From CANGYM01 sp044372405 (GTDB lineage: Bacteria > Pseudomonadota > Alphaproteobacteria > JAJTHO01 > CANGYM01), in the NCBI GenBank assembly GCA_044372405.1, contig JBILRW010000015.1, forward strand, positions 1 to 28,267: a DNA stretch of 28,267 nucleotides, read 5' to 3'. The first letter of the stretch is position 1, and the number at the start of each line of letters is the position of its first letter. This document shows, piece by piece, positions 1 through 7,330 of this stretch. The notes under the pieces are model-generated. The model was not told where the DNA came from. It ran no database searches and saw only the letters and a program-made list of their open reading frames with translations. A program made the translations under genes and the position numbers.

Positions 1-81
1 CCCACACATCATTTTCCCCTTGACCCGAAAGACAGTATCTGGTCCGGGATGACGTTTAAAATTAACAGCTCTGAAAAAGAA

Positions 82-110
82 TTGACGGGGTTTCCTTTAT
101 AGGATAGTGA
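82..110 (+). promoter_or_regulatory. Weak promoter candidate before the Rrf2 gene
   Basis: TTGACG at 82-87 resembles a -35 box. The best -10 options are GATAGT at 103-108 (15-nt spacer) or TAGTGA at 105-110 (17-nt spacer), and neither is good. A second TATAG motif lies at 116-120. The stretch 1-139 holds no gene. Its part at about 38-52 resembles the tail of the dispersed repeat described at 4388-4563. Confidence 0.25.
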
Positions 111-139
111 TTTTGTATAGAATATAAGGAGAAAGCCCG

Positions 140-589
140 ATGTTATCCATGAAGGCCAAATACGCCCTTCGTGCGCTGATGGTCATGAGCCAAAATGAAA
201 AAAAAATGCTCTCCAGCAAAACCATCGCCGAACAAGCCGATGCCCCGTCAAAATTTTTGGACAATATCCTTCAGGAATTGCGTCACCACGGCATTGTGGA
301 CAGCAAACGGGGGATTTTTGGCGGCTATTTTTTGGTTCAATCGCCAGAAAACCTTCGCTTGGGAGATATTGTGCGCATGATTGATGGGATGCTGGCCCCG
401 GTGCCGTGCGCCAGTGTCACGGCGTACCGGCGATGTGATGATTGCCAGGATGAAGCCACCTGTAAAATCCGTCATGTGATGATGCGCGTCCGCCAGGCCA
501 TTTCCGATGTTTTGGATACGATTTCTCTTAAAGAACTGGCGCAGTTGGATCTGCGATCTTTCTCCGGTCAAAGTTTATTGGATGCGTAA
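140..589 (+). CDS. Rrf2-family transcriptional regulator with four clustered cysteines
   Basis: This 149-residue protein is the normal length for Rrf2 regulators. These are winged-helix dimers that often sense iron-sulfur status, nitric oxide or cysteine supply. The N-terminus MLSMKAKYALRAL and the wing segment RGIFGGYFL (about 57-65) are typical of the family. Cys90, Cys99, Cys102 and Cys108 lie where IscR and NsrR carry cluster ligands, so an iron-sulfur cluster is plausible, although the spacing is not exactly that of IscR. AAGGAGA at 126-132 is a good ribosome site for the ATG at 140; ATG at 149 is an alternative. The next gene, 45 bp downstream, encodes a sulfate-binding protein, which suggests a regulator of sulfur uptake (inference). 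Confidence 0.88.
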   Translation: MLSMKAKYALRALMVMSQNEKKMLSSKTIAEQADAPSKFLDNILQELRHHGIVDSKRGIFGGYFLVQSPENLRLGDIVRMIDGMLAPVPCASVTAYRRCDDCQDEATCKIRHVMMRVRQAISDVLDTISLKELAQLDLRSFSGQSLLDA

Positions 590-634
590 CCCACACCCCA
601 ACCGTTTTCTAACCACCCTTTTTTAGGAGTCTTT

Positions 635-1633
635 ATGCAGCGTTTCTTTTTGATTCTCATGACCCTGGTTTTCACCCTGGTCCCTGGGGCCATGGCGGGG
701 GAGGCGAAAGAAATTCTGAACGTTTCCTATGATCCCACACGGGAATTTTACACTGATTATAACGCGCTGTTTGCGAAACTCTGGAAAGATAAAACCGGCG
801 AGGATGTCGCCATTAAACAATCCCACGGGGGTTCGGGCAAGCAAGCCCGCGCCGTGATTGACGGTCTTCGGGCCGATGTTGTGACGCTGGCCCTGGCCTA
901 TGACATTGATGTGATTGCTGAAAAAGGGGGATTGCTGCCCACCACCTGGCAGGCGCGTTTGCCCCATAATAGCACGCCGTATACCTCCACCATTGTTTTT
1001 TTGGTGCGTAAGGGCAATCCGAAAGGGATTAAGGACTGGGGCGATCTAACGCAACCCGGCATTCAGGTCATTACCCCCAACCCCAAAACATCCGGTGGGG
1101 CCCGCTGGAACTATTTGGCCGCCTACGGTTATGCCTTAAAAGCCAATGGCGGTGATGATGCCAAGGCGCAAGACTTCGTGAAAACTCTTTTCACGCATGT
1201 TCCTGTTTTGGATACGGGGGCCCGGGGCTCCACCACAACCTTTGTTCAGCGGGGCATTGGGGATGTGTTGCTGGCCTGGGAAAACGAGGCGTTTTTGGCC
1301 GTCAAAGAATTCGGCAAAGATCAGTTTGATATTGTGGTTCCCTCCATCAGCATTTTGGCAGAGCCCCCCGTGGCTTTGGTGGACAAAGTGGCGGAAAAAA
1401 AGGGAAATCTGGCCGTGGCCAGTGCCTATCTGGAAACCCTATATACGCCAGAGGCCCAGCGCCTGGCCGCCAAACATTTTTATCGTCCCCGCGATCCTGC
1501 CGTTGTTAAGGAATTTCAGGATGTTTTCCCCACGCTGACCCTGCTGACCATCAACGATTTTGGCGGTTGGAAAGCGGCGCAACAACGGCATTTTGATGAT
1601 GGCGGTATCTTTGATCAGATAACCCAGCGGTAG
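635..1633 (+). CDS. sbp: Periplasmic sulfate-binding protein of an ABC transporter
   Basis: The 332-residue length fits Sbp/CysP (about 330). A Sec signal peptide covers about residues 1-21 (hydrophobic core, then PGAMAG). Family signatures follow: SYDPTREFY near residue 30, QSHGGSGKQAR near 62, ADVVTLALAYDID near 80 and NPKTSGGARWNY near 148. The protein binds sulfate or thiosulfate in the periplasm and delivers it to the CysT/CysW/CysA permease. None of those partners is in the window: the next gene, 11 bp on, is an unrelated exonuclease. TAGGAG ends about 7 bases before the ATG. The permease may be elsewhere or not visible here; a molybdate or other oxyanion ligand is less likely given the motifs. 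Confidence 0.9.
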   Translation: MQRFFLILMTLVFTLVPGAMAGEAKEILNVSYDPTREFYTDYNALFAKLWKDKTGEDVAIKQSHGGSGKQARAVIDGLRADVVTLALAYDIDVIAEKGGLLPTTWQARLPHNSTPYTSTIVFLVRKGNPKGIKDWGDLTQPGIQVITPNPKTSGGARWNYLAAYGYALKANGGDDAKAQDFVKTLFTHVPVLDTGARGSTTTFVQRGIGDVLLAWENEAFLAVKEFGKDQFDIVVPSISILAEPPVALVDKVAEKKGNLAVASAYLETLYTPEAQRLAAKHFYRPRDPAVVKEFQDVFPTLTLLTINDFGGWKAAQQRHFDDGGIFDQITQR

Positions 1634-1644
1634 AGGGGCCCGCC

Positions 1645-2478
1645 GTGAGGCCCACGCGCCTGTTTGTTTTTGATATTGAAACGGTGGTGGATGATACCCT
1701 GGCGGCCCCATTAACGGGCTGCGATGGGGGGGCTTCCCTGGCCGAAAAGCGCCAGGCCATGACGGATTATCATTTGGACGTCACCGAGGGCAAAAATCCC
1801 TTTCCCCGCCAACCCTTTCACCGCGTGGTGGCCATCAGTTTTCTTGAGGCCCAAATTACCTATAACGGAAACCACGAAAGTTACACCCTAACCGCCCTGC
1901 GTTCGGGCGGGAAAGAGGACACGGGGGAGGCTGATTTGGTTCGGGGCTTTTTTTCCCACCTGAGCAAGCCGCTGGCCCGCCTGGTGACCTTTAACGGGCG
2001 AACCTTTGATGTGCCGGTGCTGAAATATCGGGCCATGAAACATGGCATCACCGCGCCGTGGCTTTACAATGCAGAAAACAAATGGGAAAATTATCAATCG
2101 CGTTATGCCAGTGGTTGGCATGCCGATGTTTTGGATATGGTTTCGGACTTTGGGGCCTCGGCCCGCGTGCGTTTGAACGAAGTGTGTACGGCGCTTGGTT
2201 TCCCCGGCAAATTCGGCCTGGATGGCAGCATGGTGGAGCCCTATTACGATGAAGGCCGCCTGCCTGAAATTCGCGCCTATTGTGAAACAGATGTTTTAAA
2301 CACGTACCTGGTGTACCTGCGGGTGATGCAGCATCGGGGGGTCCTGAAAACCGATGATTATAACCATGCCATTGCCGAAATCCTCTCCCTGATTGAATCC
2401 AGCGATAAAGAGCATCTTAAGGATTTTTATCAGGCCTGGCGGGACGCGTGCGGGGATGTTTTTTATTTAGGCGCTTAG
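1645..2478 (+). CDS. Predicted 3'-5' exonuclease related to the PolB exonuclease domain
   Basis: This 277-residue protein matches the stand-alone DnaQ-like family related to the exonuclease domain of DNA polymerase B. The Exo I acidic pair is in VFDIET (Asp10, Glu12). An Exo II-like segment is FNGRTFDVPVL (about residue 113), and an Exo III-like motif is YCETDVLNTYLVYLR (about residue 212). These acidic residues would bind the two catalytic metals. The start is GTG at 1645, with GAGGGG at 1633-1638 overlapping the stop of the preceding gene, so it is probably co-transcribed with sbp. The substrate and cellular role are unknown; DNA repair or RNA trimming are possible. Confidence 0.82.
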   Translation: MRPTRLFVFDIETVVDDTLAAPLTGCDGGASLAEKRQAMTDYHLDVTEGKNPFPRQPFHRVVAISFLEAQITYNGNHESYTLTALRSGGKEDTGEADLVRGFFSHLSKPLARLVTFNGRTFDVPVLKYRAMKHGITAPWLYNAENKWENYQSRYASGWHADVLDMVSDFGASARVRLNEVCTALGFPGKFGLDGSMVEPYYDEGRLPEIRAYCETDVLNTYLVYLRVMQHRGVLKTDDYNHAIAEILSLIESSDKEHLKDFYQAWRDACGDVFYLGA

Positions 2479-2496
2479 GGCGTGTCATCCGTTAAG

Positions 2497-2514
2497 GGGC
2501 AACGCTTTTTGCCC
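2497..2514. terminator. Weak hairpin between convergent genes
   Basis: GGGCAA at 2497-2502 can pair with TTGCCC at 2509-2514 over a 6-base loop. It sits 19 bp after the exonuclease stop and before the convergent GNAT gene ends at 2582. No strong T-run follows on either strand, so termination is only a suggestion from position. Confidence 0.35.
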
Positions 2515-2581
2515 TATTCACATTTTTGATCCGTGCTGATGAAAAGGGGCGTTCTTGGGACCATAGGGAAAAGCCCGGATT

Positions 2582-3082
2582 TTACCCCGCAATCTTACGA
2601 ATCGTCCCCATGGGCAAAAACAGTTCTTGGAGATTGTGCTGCAATGAGGTGAAGCCATACTGTTCATAATATCGCCGGGCACCCGCATCCTTGGCATCCA
2701 CGAATAAGCCCACCACACCGGCATGCTCAGAAAGGGCCAGGATTCGCTGCATGACATCTGCCAACAGCACCGCCCCCATGCCTTGGCGCTGAAATGCCTT
2801 ATCCACCGCCAGACGGGCCAGCCGCGCCGCCCCGACGGGATGGGTATATTTTTTGGCCATGTCGGGCGGCAAGGCATCGCCCGCTACCTCCGTCAACACC
2901 AGCGTAAAAAAGCCGATAATTTGGGCAGGGTTTCCATCATCCACCAGAACGAAGGTTCGGGAAGCGTCTTTGTCCGATTGCTGTCTGGCCTGCTGCTGCA
3001 AAAAAAGGTTCAGGGCGGGGTGCCCGCCACAATCAAAGGCTTTGCGGTTATGGCTTTTGTTAAGCCTTTCAATGCGGTGCAT
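2582..3082 (-). CDS. GNAT N-acetyltransferase, probable toxin of a type II pair
   Basis: The product is a 166-residue GCN5-related acetyltransferase. The acetyl-CoA pyrophosphate loop is QRQGMG (98-103), preceded by the beta-4 segment ARLARLAV (87-93 region). Near the C-terminus RRYYEQYGF (136-144) carries the conserved tyrosine used as general acid in TacT/AtaT-type toxins. Such toxins acetylate the amino group of charged tRNAs and block translation. The ATG at 3082 is chosen because it overlaps the end of the upstream DUF1778 gene by 14 bp; the reading frame stays open further upstream (to 3148) but that part lies inside the antitoxin gene. The DUF1778 partner makes the toxin call strong; the tRNA target is inferred from the family. 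Confidence 0.87.
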   Translation of the reverse strand: MHRIERLNKSHNRKAFDCGGHPALNLFLQQQARQQSDKDASRTFVLVDDGNPAQIIGFFTLVLTEVAGDALPPDMAKKYTHPVGAARLARLAVDKAFQRQGMGAVLLADVMQRILALSEHAGVVGLFVDAKDAGARRYYEQYGFTSLQHNLQELFLPMGTIRKIAG

Positions 3083-3371
3083 GGAGTAGGTCTTGGTGTT
3101 TGGCGAAGGCCTGGCGCAATTTATCGTTTGGCAGCGGCGGATTTTCAATCAAATCCCACATCCGTTTGTATTCATCAGCGGACAACATCATCTGGTGCCG
3201 ATCATGGTTTTTTTGGATGACGGTCTCTGCCTCTTTCAGGGCCGCCTGAATCAAAAACTGGTTCAGCGTGGCCCCCGCCAGGGAGGCAGCATATTCAAGG
3301 GTATCCTGCACCTGCTGCGGAATCCGGGCCGTGACCCGTCCTGTGGGGTGTAAAGAAACGGTTCTCGGCAT
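3069..3371 (-). CDS. DUF1778 ribbon-helix-helix antitoxin
   Basis: This 100-residue protein has the layout of TacA/AtaR-type antitoxins. An N-terminal ribbon-helix-helix (VTARIPQQVQDTLEYAASLAG, split here as VTARIPQQVQ then DTLEYAASLAG) is followed by NQFLIQAALKEAETVIQ (about 38-54). The C-terminal tail (MMLSADEYKRMWDLIENPP, about 61-79) is the usual toxin-wrapping segment. The RHR domain normally binds the operon promoter, with toxin as co-repressor. It is the first gene of a two-gene operon with the GNAT gene, and its promoter candidate lies at 3396-3424. AGGA lies about 8 bases before the ATG at 3371. It neutralises the acetyltransferase by direct binding, as known for the family. Confidence 0.87.
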   Translation of the reverse strand: MPRTVSLHPTGRVTARIPQQVQDTLEYAASLAGATLNQFLIQAALKEAETVIQKNHDRHQMMLSADEYKRMWDLIENPPLPNDKLRQAFAKHQDLLHAPH

Positions 3372-3395
3372 GGCCAGTATCCTATTGTTTCTTTA

Positions 3396-3424
3396 TCTAT
3401 AGCATAAAGGTGGCAAAATGTCAC
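3396..3424 (-). promoter_or_regulatory. Promoter candidate for the toxin-antitoxin operon
   Basis: Read on the minus strand, GTGACA (3424-3419) and TATAGA (3401-3396) are separated by exactly 17 bases, 25 bases before the antitoxin ATG. The -35 box overlaps a small hairpin at 3409-3425, which could also be an operator for the ribbon-helix-helix protein. Confidence 0.45.
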
Positions 3425-3434
3425 CGTTTTTTTT
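3409..3434 (+). terminator. Hairpin plus T-run reading into the end of lpxK
   Basis: GGTGGC (3409-3414) pairs with GTCACC (3420-3425) across a 5-base loop, with one G-T pair, and is followed by eight T residues at 3427-3434. This has the form of an intrinsic terminator on the + strand. Both neighbouring genes are on the minus strand, so it would stop antisense transcription, or it may instead be an operator within the antitoxin promoter. Confidence 0.35.
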
Positions 3435-3455
3435 ATAGGTCTTTTTTTATAGGTC
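3428..3455. repeat. 14-bp tandem duplication at the lpxK stop
   Basis: TTTTTTTATAGGTC occurs twice in a row (3428-3441 and 3442-3455). The second copy encodes the last residues (Asp-Leu) and stop of lpxK on the minus strand, so the first copy looks like a slippage duplication just past the stop. Confidence 0.8.
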
Positions 3456-4376
3456 ACCCAAAAACCCCACCACCCCCGGTTCATCCTCCCAAATCAGATG
3501 CACCGGGATGGGTACGGCAAAGCCCGGGGGCAGACGAACGGCGTCTTTGGGGGTGGTGATGCGGACGGCCCCGGACGGGGTGCAGCGGGTCAGAACGTCC
3601 AGATCTTCCGGGGTATAAGCATGATGATCGGGAAAACTGAGGGTTTCCACCAAATGCCCCCCGGCCCTGCGCACGCCGTCAAAAAATTTTTCAGGTCGTC
3701 CGATACCCGCAAAGGCCATGAGGGGCTTGGTTTTTAAGTCCTCCGGCAACACAGAAATCAGACGCGCCCGAAACAGGGGCTTATCCGTGACGGGGGCGGG
3801 GCCATCGCCCAGCAGGATCACTGCATCGGCTTGGCTCAGGGCCTGATCGGGCGTCATGCGCAGCGGGCCGGCGGGTAGCACACGGCCATTGCCAAAGCCG
3901 TAAGCCGCATCGATGACCAGAAGGCTAAGGTCTTTGGCAACGCTGGGATTTTGCAGGCCATCATCCAGAATTAAAATATCGGCCTCGGACGCCGCCGCCA
4001 TTTGCGCCGCCAGCAGCCGTGTTTTTCCCACAAACGTGGGGGCAACGGGGGCCACCATCAGGGGTTCATCCCCCACATCCGCTAGGGTGTGGATGGTGGG
4101 GTCCACCCGCAGCGTTTGGGTGTTGGTGCGTTTATAACCCTTATACACCAACGCCGGACGTCGTCCCTGCCCCTGGAACAACGCCGCCAACGCCAGGGCC
4201 ACGGGGGTTTTCCCCGCCCCCCCCGCCACGGCATTGCCCACGCAAATCACGGGCTTACTCAGGGTATGGGGCCGAAGGAAACGGGCGCGAATCCACCCCC
4301 CCAAACGATAAGCCCAAGACAACGGCACCAGAAAGAGCGAGGCAGGGCTGGCCCAGATGCGGTCTTTTAGGGCCAT
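3447..4376 (-). CDS. lpxK: Tetraacyldisaccharide 4'-kinase (lipid A synthesis)
   Basis: LpxK phosphorylates the 4' position of the lipid A disaccharide at the inner membrane, giving lipid IVA, the acceptor for KDO. The 309-residue product has an N-terminal hydrophobic anchor region (FLVPLSWAYRLGGWIRARFL, about 15-34), the family's Walker A GNAVAGGAGKTP (48-59), YKGYKRT (about 78) and the Walker-B-like LILDDGLQ. The ATG at 4376 (MALKDRIW) is chosen; the frame is open to 4439 but that extension lies within the dispersed repeat. It follows waaA on the same strand, with the repeat and 228 bp between, so it may be transcribed separately from the rest of the LPS block. Confidence 0.93.
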   Translation of the reverse strand: MALKDRIWASPASLFLVPLSWAYRLGGWIRARFLRPHTLSKPVICVGNAVAGGAGKTPVALALAALFQGQGRRPALVYKGYKRTNTQTLRVDPTIHTLADVGDEPLMVAPVAPTFVGKTRLLAAQMAAASEADILILDDGLQNPSVAKDLSLLVIDAAYGFGNGRVLPAGPLRMTPDQALSQADAVILLGDGPAPVTDKPLFRARLISVLPEDLKTKPLMAFAGIGRPEKFFDGVRRAGGHLVETLSFPDHHAYTPEDLDVLTRCTPSGAVRITTPKDAVRLPPGFAVPIPVHLIWEDEPGVVGFLGDL

Positions 4377-4387
4377 AATCACACCAT

Positions 4388-4563
4388 CGTCATACCGGAC
4401 AAGTGAGCGCAGCGAACGCTGATCCGGTATCCAGCGCAACTGTCAAAAGACGCAGTCTTTTGACGATATATGTTTTGAAAATAAAGAACAAAACGCTTCG
4501 CGTTTTGGCATATGTGCTGGACCCCGGCTCGGCGCTCGCGTTGCTCGCTGGTCCGGGGTGACG
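4388..4563. repeat. Dispersed palindromic element, copy A
   Basis: This is a roughly 175-bp non-coding element with imperfect 13-bp terminal inverted repeats (CGTCATACCGGAC at 4388-4400; GTCCGGGGTGACG at 4551-4563, two mismatches). It contains serial hairpins: ATACCGGA/TCCGGTAT (4393-4431), GTCAAAAGAC/GTCTTTTGAC (4442-4464, loop GCA), CAAAACGC/GCGTTTTG (4489-4507) and ACCCCGG/CCGGGGT (4531-4560 region). Copy B is at 16581-16755. The core 4429-4520 matches copy B at about 9 of 10 positions. It lies between waaA and lpxK. No transposase is encoded, so it resembles a MITE or a REP/BIME-like element. Frames open through it are a by-product of the repeat. Confidence 0.88.
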
Positions 4564-4604
4564 AGTAAAAAATAAACAAGTATTTTTTTTAAAACGCACG
4601 GGTA

Positions 4605-5852
4605 TCACAGCCATTTCGCATGGGTTCTTTCATAAATCATCGCCGCCGCCCCGCGCAAATCTTTTGCTTTGTTTCGGGCTTTTTCCTGTTGGCTCGCCAG
4701 GGCCGCCGGATCGGAGAGCAGGGAATGCACCTGAGAAAACAGATCGTCCGTGTTTTGAACAGGGATCAGGCCGTCCCCCAAATCCGCGCACATACGGGGA
4801 AAATTGTCCATATGGGGGCCGTGGAGGACGGCGCAGCCTTGACGGGCCGGTTCAAACACGTTCTGCCCCCCGTGGGAAATCAGGCTGCCCCCCACAAAAA
4901 CAATGGGGGAGAGACTATAAAACAAATCCATCTCCCCCATGGTATCCACCAGATAAATGTCTTTTGTTGGGTCTTCGCCCGCTGAGCGCAATGCCACAGA
5001 AAGCCCTAGGGATTCCGCCAAGGCCCTAACACTGTCCCGCCGGTGGGGATGACGGGGAGCCAGAATCAGGCGCAGCGTGGGGAAGGCTTGTTTCAGGCGT
5101 TGATGAACCCCAAAAATCATGCCCTCTTCCGGATCGTGGGTGGAGGCCGCCATCCACAGGGGAACGCCGTTAAAAAAAAAGGACACGAGGCCCTGACGCT
5201 GTTCCTCAGAAACCTGGGCCAAGGGGGCATCGTATTTTAAATCGGGGGTGACAACCACGTTCTGGCCCGACAAAACCTGAAAGCGTTCCTGATACCCGGG
5301 ATCCGCCGTTAACATAACGGAGAAAACCGACAGAATCTGGCGAATCCACGCGGGGAAAAGCCGCCAGCGGCGATAGGATTTCTCCGACATACGGGCATTG
5401 ATCAAAAAGGCGGGGATGGCGCGTTTTTTGACCGCCCCCAACATCCCGACCCACAAATCCGATTCCACCCAATAAATGGCATCGGGTCGCCAACGATTCA
5501 AAAAACGCCCACAAAACAACGGATGATCCAGGGGAATAAACTGGTGAATCACGGTGGATCCCAGCCGTTTTTGAACCAACGCCGCGGACGTCACCGTGCC
5601 CGATGTTATCAGCAGCGTGATGTCCGGGTGATGTTCTCTAAGCGTTGAAATTAGGGGAAGCAAAGATAGAACCTCCCCCACGCTGGCCCCGTGCATCCAG
5701 ATGAGTTTCCCCTGGGGTCGCGCCAGGGGGGACAGGCCAAACCGCTCGGGGTAACGGGTTTTGTGTTCCTTCCCCCGCCGCCAGCGTAGCGCCATGAATC
5801 CCAGAACCACCGGCGTTAAGATCCACCAAAAAAAATTATAGAGTTTACGCAT
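4605..5852 (-). CDS. waaA: 3-deoxy-D-manno-octulosonic acid (KDO) transferase
   Basis: WaaA transfers KDO from CMP-KDO to lipid IVA on the cytoplasmic side of the inner membrane. The 415-residue length is typical. An N-terminal membrane anchor (FFWWILTPVVLGFMALRW) is followed by MHGASVGE, whose Glu (residue 60) is the catalytic base of this GT30 family. Further on come WVESDLW and the C-terminal CMP-KDO site SLISHGGQNVFEPARQG, then GPHMDNF. The ATG at 5852 shares one base with the stop of the upstream acyltransferase gene; GTG at 5855 would give a 4-bp overlap and one more residue. The tight coupling supports an envelope operon with the DUF374 gene. Mono- versus bifunctionality cannot be read from the sequence. 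Confidence 0.94.
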   Translation of the reverse strand: MRKLYNFFWWILTPVVLGFMALRWRRGKEHKTRYPERFGLSPLARPQGKLIWMHGASVGEVLSLLPLISTLREHHPDITLLITSGTVTSAALVQKRLGSTVIHQFIPLDHPLFCGRFLNRWRPDAIYWVESDLWVGMLGAVKKRAIPAFLINARMSEKSYRRWRLFPAWIRQILSVFSVMLTADPGYQERFQVLSGQNVVVTPDLKYDAPLAQVSEEQRQGLVSFFFNGVPLWMAASTHDPEEGMIFGVHQRLKQAFPTLRLILAPRHPHRRDSVRALAESLGLSVALRSAGEDPTKDIYLVDTMGEMDLFYSLSPIVFVGGSLISHGGQNVFEPARQGCAVLHGPHMDNFPRMCADLGDGLIPVQNTDDLFSQVHSLLSDPAALASQQEKARNKAKDLRGAAAMIYERTHAKWL

Positions 5853-6562
5853 CACAGGCCCACCGCCGCATCGACGGCGATATCGGCAGCATTCAGGCGC
5901 TGCGTTAATTCAGCGGCCAGGGTTTCCAGATCGCCCTCCGTAGCATCTTTAGGAACAGAAAGAGCCGGACCAAACATCAGGGCCGCCCGTCCCACAGGAC
6001 ACGGGACAACAAAACGATCCCATGTACGGTTCATGACCCACCGGCGGCGCGTGGCCACACTGGCCGGTAAAATGGGAACCTCTGCCCGTTGGGCCAGCTT
6101 GAGAATCCCGATGTGGGCCTGATGACGGGGCCCCCGGGGGCCGTCGGGGGTTATGCCCACAGCGCCGCCTTTTTTTAACGCCCCTAAGAGTTCCCGATAC
6201 GCGCGGGCGCCGCCTTTATCCTTTGTTTTGGCCTGATTCCGCATGGACCCGTAAATGGTGTTTAACCCAAAAAAACGAATGACATCAGCAATAAAGCGGC
6301 CATCGCTGTGGCTGGAAATCAGCATGTGAAAGGGCTCCCCCCGGTCCCGCCACCCCCAGGGCATCATGGCCAAACGGTCGTGCCAAAAACACACAATGCA
6401 CGATCCATGGTCCGTCATCACCGCATCCCGCGCCGCCACATCCCGCAAGGACCACCGCACCCCCAGCCCCACCAGGCGCAAATACCCATACACCAAAAAC
6501 GCCAATGTCCCCTGAAACAGGGGATGCTGAAACGTGGTTTTCCAGAGGGTTTTGATGTGCAT
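5852..6562 (-). CDS. DUF374 lysophospholipid acyltransferase-like protein
   Basis: This 236-residue protein belongs to the DUF374 family, members of the glycerolipid acyltransferase superfamily that are usually linked to LPS genes in alphaproteobacteria. One N-terminal hydrophobic stretch (GTLAFLVYGYLRLVGLG) precedes the acyltransferase H-x4-D-like motif in FWHDRLAMMPW. The family segment ISSHSDGRFIADVIRFFG and the substrate-loop TPDGPRGPRH follow. The start is taken at ATG 6562 because it lies just beyond the ftsB-like stop at 6579; the open frame upstream (to 6667) overlaps that gene. Acyl donor and acceptor are unknown. A role in lipid A or phospholipid acylation is inferred from the adjacent waaA. 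Confidence 0.85.
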   Translation of the reverse strand: MHIKTLWKTTFQHPLFQGTLAFLVYGYLRLVGLGVRWSLRDVAARDAVMTDHGSCIVCFWHDRLAMMPWGWRDRGEPFHMLISSHSDGRFIADVIRFFGLNTIYGSMRNQAKTKDKGGARAYRELLGALKKGGAVGITPDGPRGPRHQAHIGILKLAQRAEVPILPASVATRRRWVMNRTWDRFVVPCPVGRAALMFGPALSVPKDATEGDLETLAAELTQRLNAADIAVDAAVGL

Positions 6563-6578
6563 AGCCTTAAATCTGCCC

Positions 6579-6932
6579 TCAGCGCTGTGAAGGCGGATTT
6601 TCTCCAGAAACGCCTTCTTCTCGCGGCAGGGGGCGGACCTCAATAATCTCTTCGGTGGGGCTGGCATAGCCCAGGTCGGCGCGGATGTGTTCCTGAATCA
6701 AGTCCAGATTCAGATGGGACGAACGCAGGCCCTCGGTTTGTTTTTGCATGTCTTTGACCTGAAGTTCCAGCGTTGCCAGCTGATTTTTTTTCTGCTGCCA
6801 TTCTTGATAGCGCTCAATCCCGGAAATCAGTCCGTTTTGGCCCGTTAACGCCTGGGTCACGAAATACGCCACCACCGCCAGCCCGAAAAAAAAGCCACGT
6901 CGGCGGAACAGCCAGGATTTCATCGAGAGCAT
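6579..6932 (-). CDS. FtsB/DivIC-like septum formation initiator
   Basis: The product has 117 residues: a short basic cytoplasmic end (MLSMKSWLFRRR), one membrane helix (about 13-29), GQNGLISGIERY, and a coiled coil (about 42-75, WQQKKNQLATLELQVKDMQ). It ends with the LIQEHIRADLGYASPTEEII motif that is typical of FtsB in alphaproteobacteria. FtsB joins FtsL and FtsQ in the inner membrane to recruit and activate FtsWI at the division site. AGGGA lies 8 bases before the ATG at 6932; a second ATG at 6923 is less well placed. In many relatives ftsB sits before pdhA; here it precedes the DUF374-waaA-lpxK block. Confidence 0.85.
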   Translation of the reverse strand: MLSMKSWLFRRRGFFFGLAVVAYFVTQALTGQNGLISGIERYQEWQQKKNQLATLELQVKDMQKQTEGLRSSHLNLDLIQEHIRADLGYASPTEEIIEVRPLPREEGVSGENPPSQR

Positions 6933-6981
6933 GGAAACATCCCTTTTTCCCCACCCTACACCACCTCACAGGGCCTGCCAA

Positions 6982-7007
6982 GGGGAAGGTTTGGGGAAGG
7001 TTTGGGG
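6982..7007. repeat. Short tandem repeat upstream of the ftsB-like gene
   Basis: GGGGAAGGTTT is repeated at 6982-6992 and 6993-7003 and followed by GGGG. It lies between tRNA-Arg and the ftsB-like gene. Confidence 0.8.
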
Positions 7008-7025
7008 CAAGAAACGGTTAAAAAA

Positions 7026-7102
7026 TGGTGACCCCAGCATGACTCGAACATGCAACATCCTGCTTAGAAGGCAGGTGCTCTATCCAGTTGAGCTATGGGG
7101 CC
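7026..7102 (-). tRNA. tRNA-Arg (anticodon TCT)
   Basis: On the minus strand the acceptor stem is GGCCCCA (7102-7096) with TGGGGTC (7036-7030), including one G-U pair. The anticodon arm is CCTGC-CTTCTAA-GCAGG, giving anticodon TCT, which reads AGA/AGG. The T arm is GCATG-TTCGAGT-CATGC. Discriminator A and an encoded CCA (7028-7026) follow. Six T residues come directly after CCA (7025-7020 region), which may serve as the transcription end. Confidence 0.95.
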
Positions 7103-7138
7103 GGACAGAGGACAAAATCGTGTATTTCTTCATGGGTG

Positions 7139-7216
<78 letters not shown>

Positions 7217-7330
7217 CACCAACAGGCTCTTCTACACCAAAAGCCCCCGGGGGTAAACCCCGCTTTTTCAAGGCGCGATCAAACATTCGGGGTATCTTGC
7301 AATTTGCATGCAGGAACCTATAGTCACCGC

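Noticed and set aside
2518..2877. A 119-residue minus-strand frame overlapping the GNAT gene
   Set aside because: It lies in another frame of the GNAT gene, has no recognisable domain, and is a shadow of it.
4390..4614. A 74-residue minus-strand frame sharing a peptide (AKT-x-SVLFF-x-FK, KRLRLLTVALD) with another frame at 16568-16891
   Set aside because: Both frames lie in the two copies of the dispersed element. Substitutions between the copies preserve hairpins, and other frames are open too, so the shared peptide is a by-product of the repeat.
7239..7270. Hairpin-plus-T-run (GGGG TAAA-type loop CCCC, TTTTT) upstream of the M16-like gene
   Set aside because: The stem is only four G-C pairs and overlapping alternative pairings exist in the GC-rich stretch. 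No + strand gene lies upstream to terminate.
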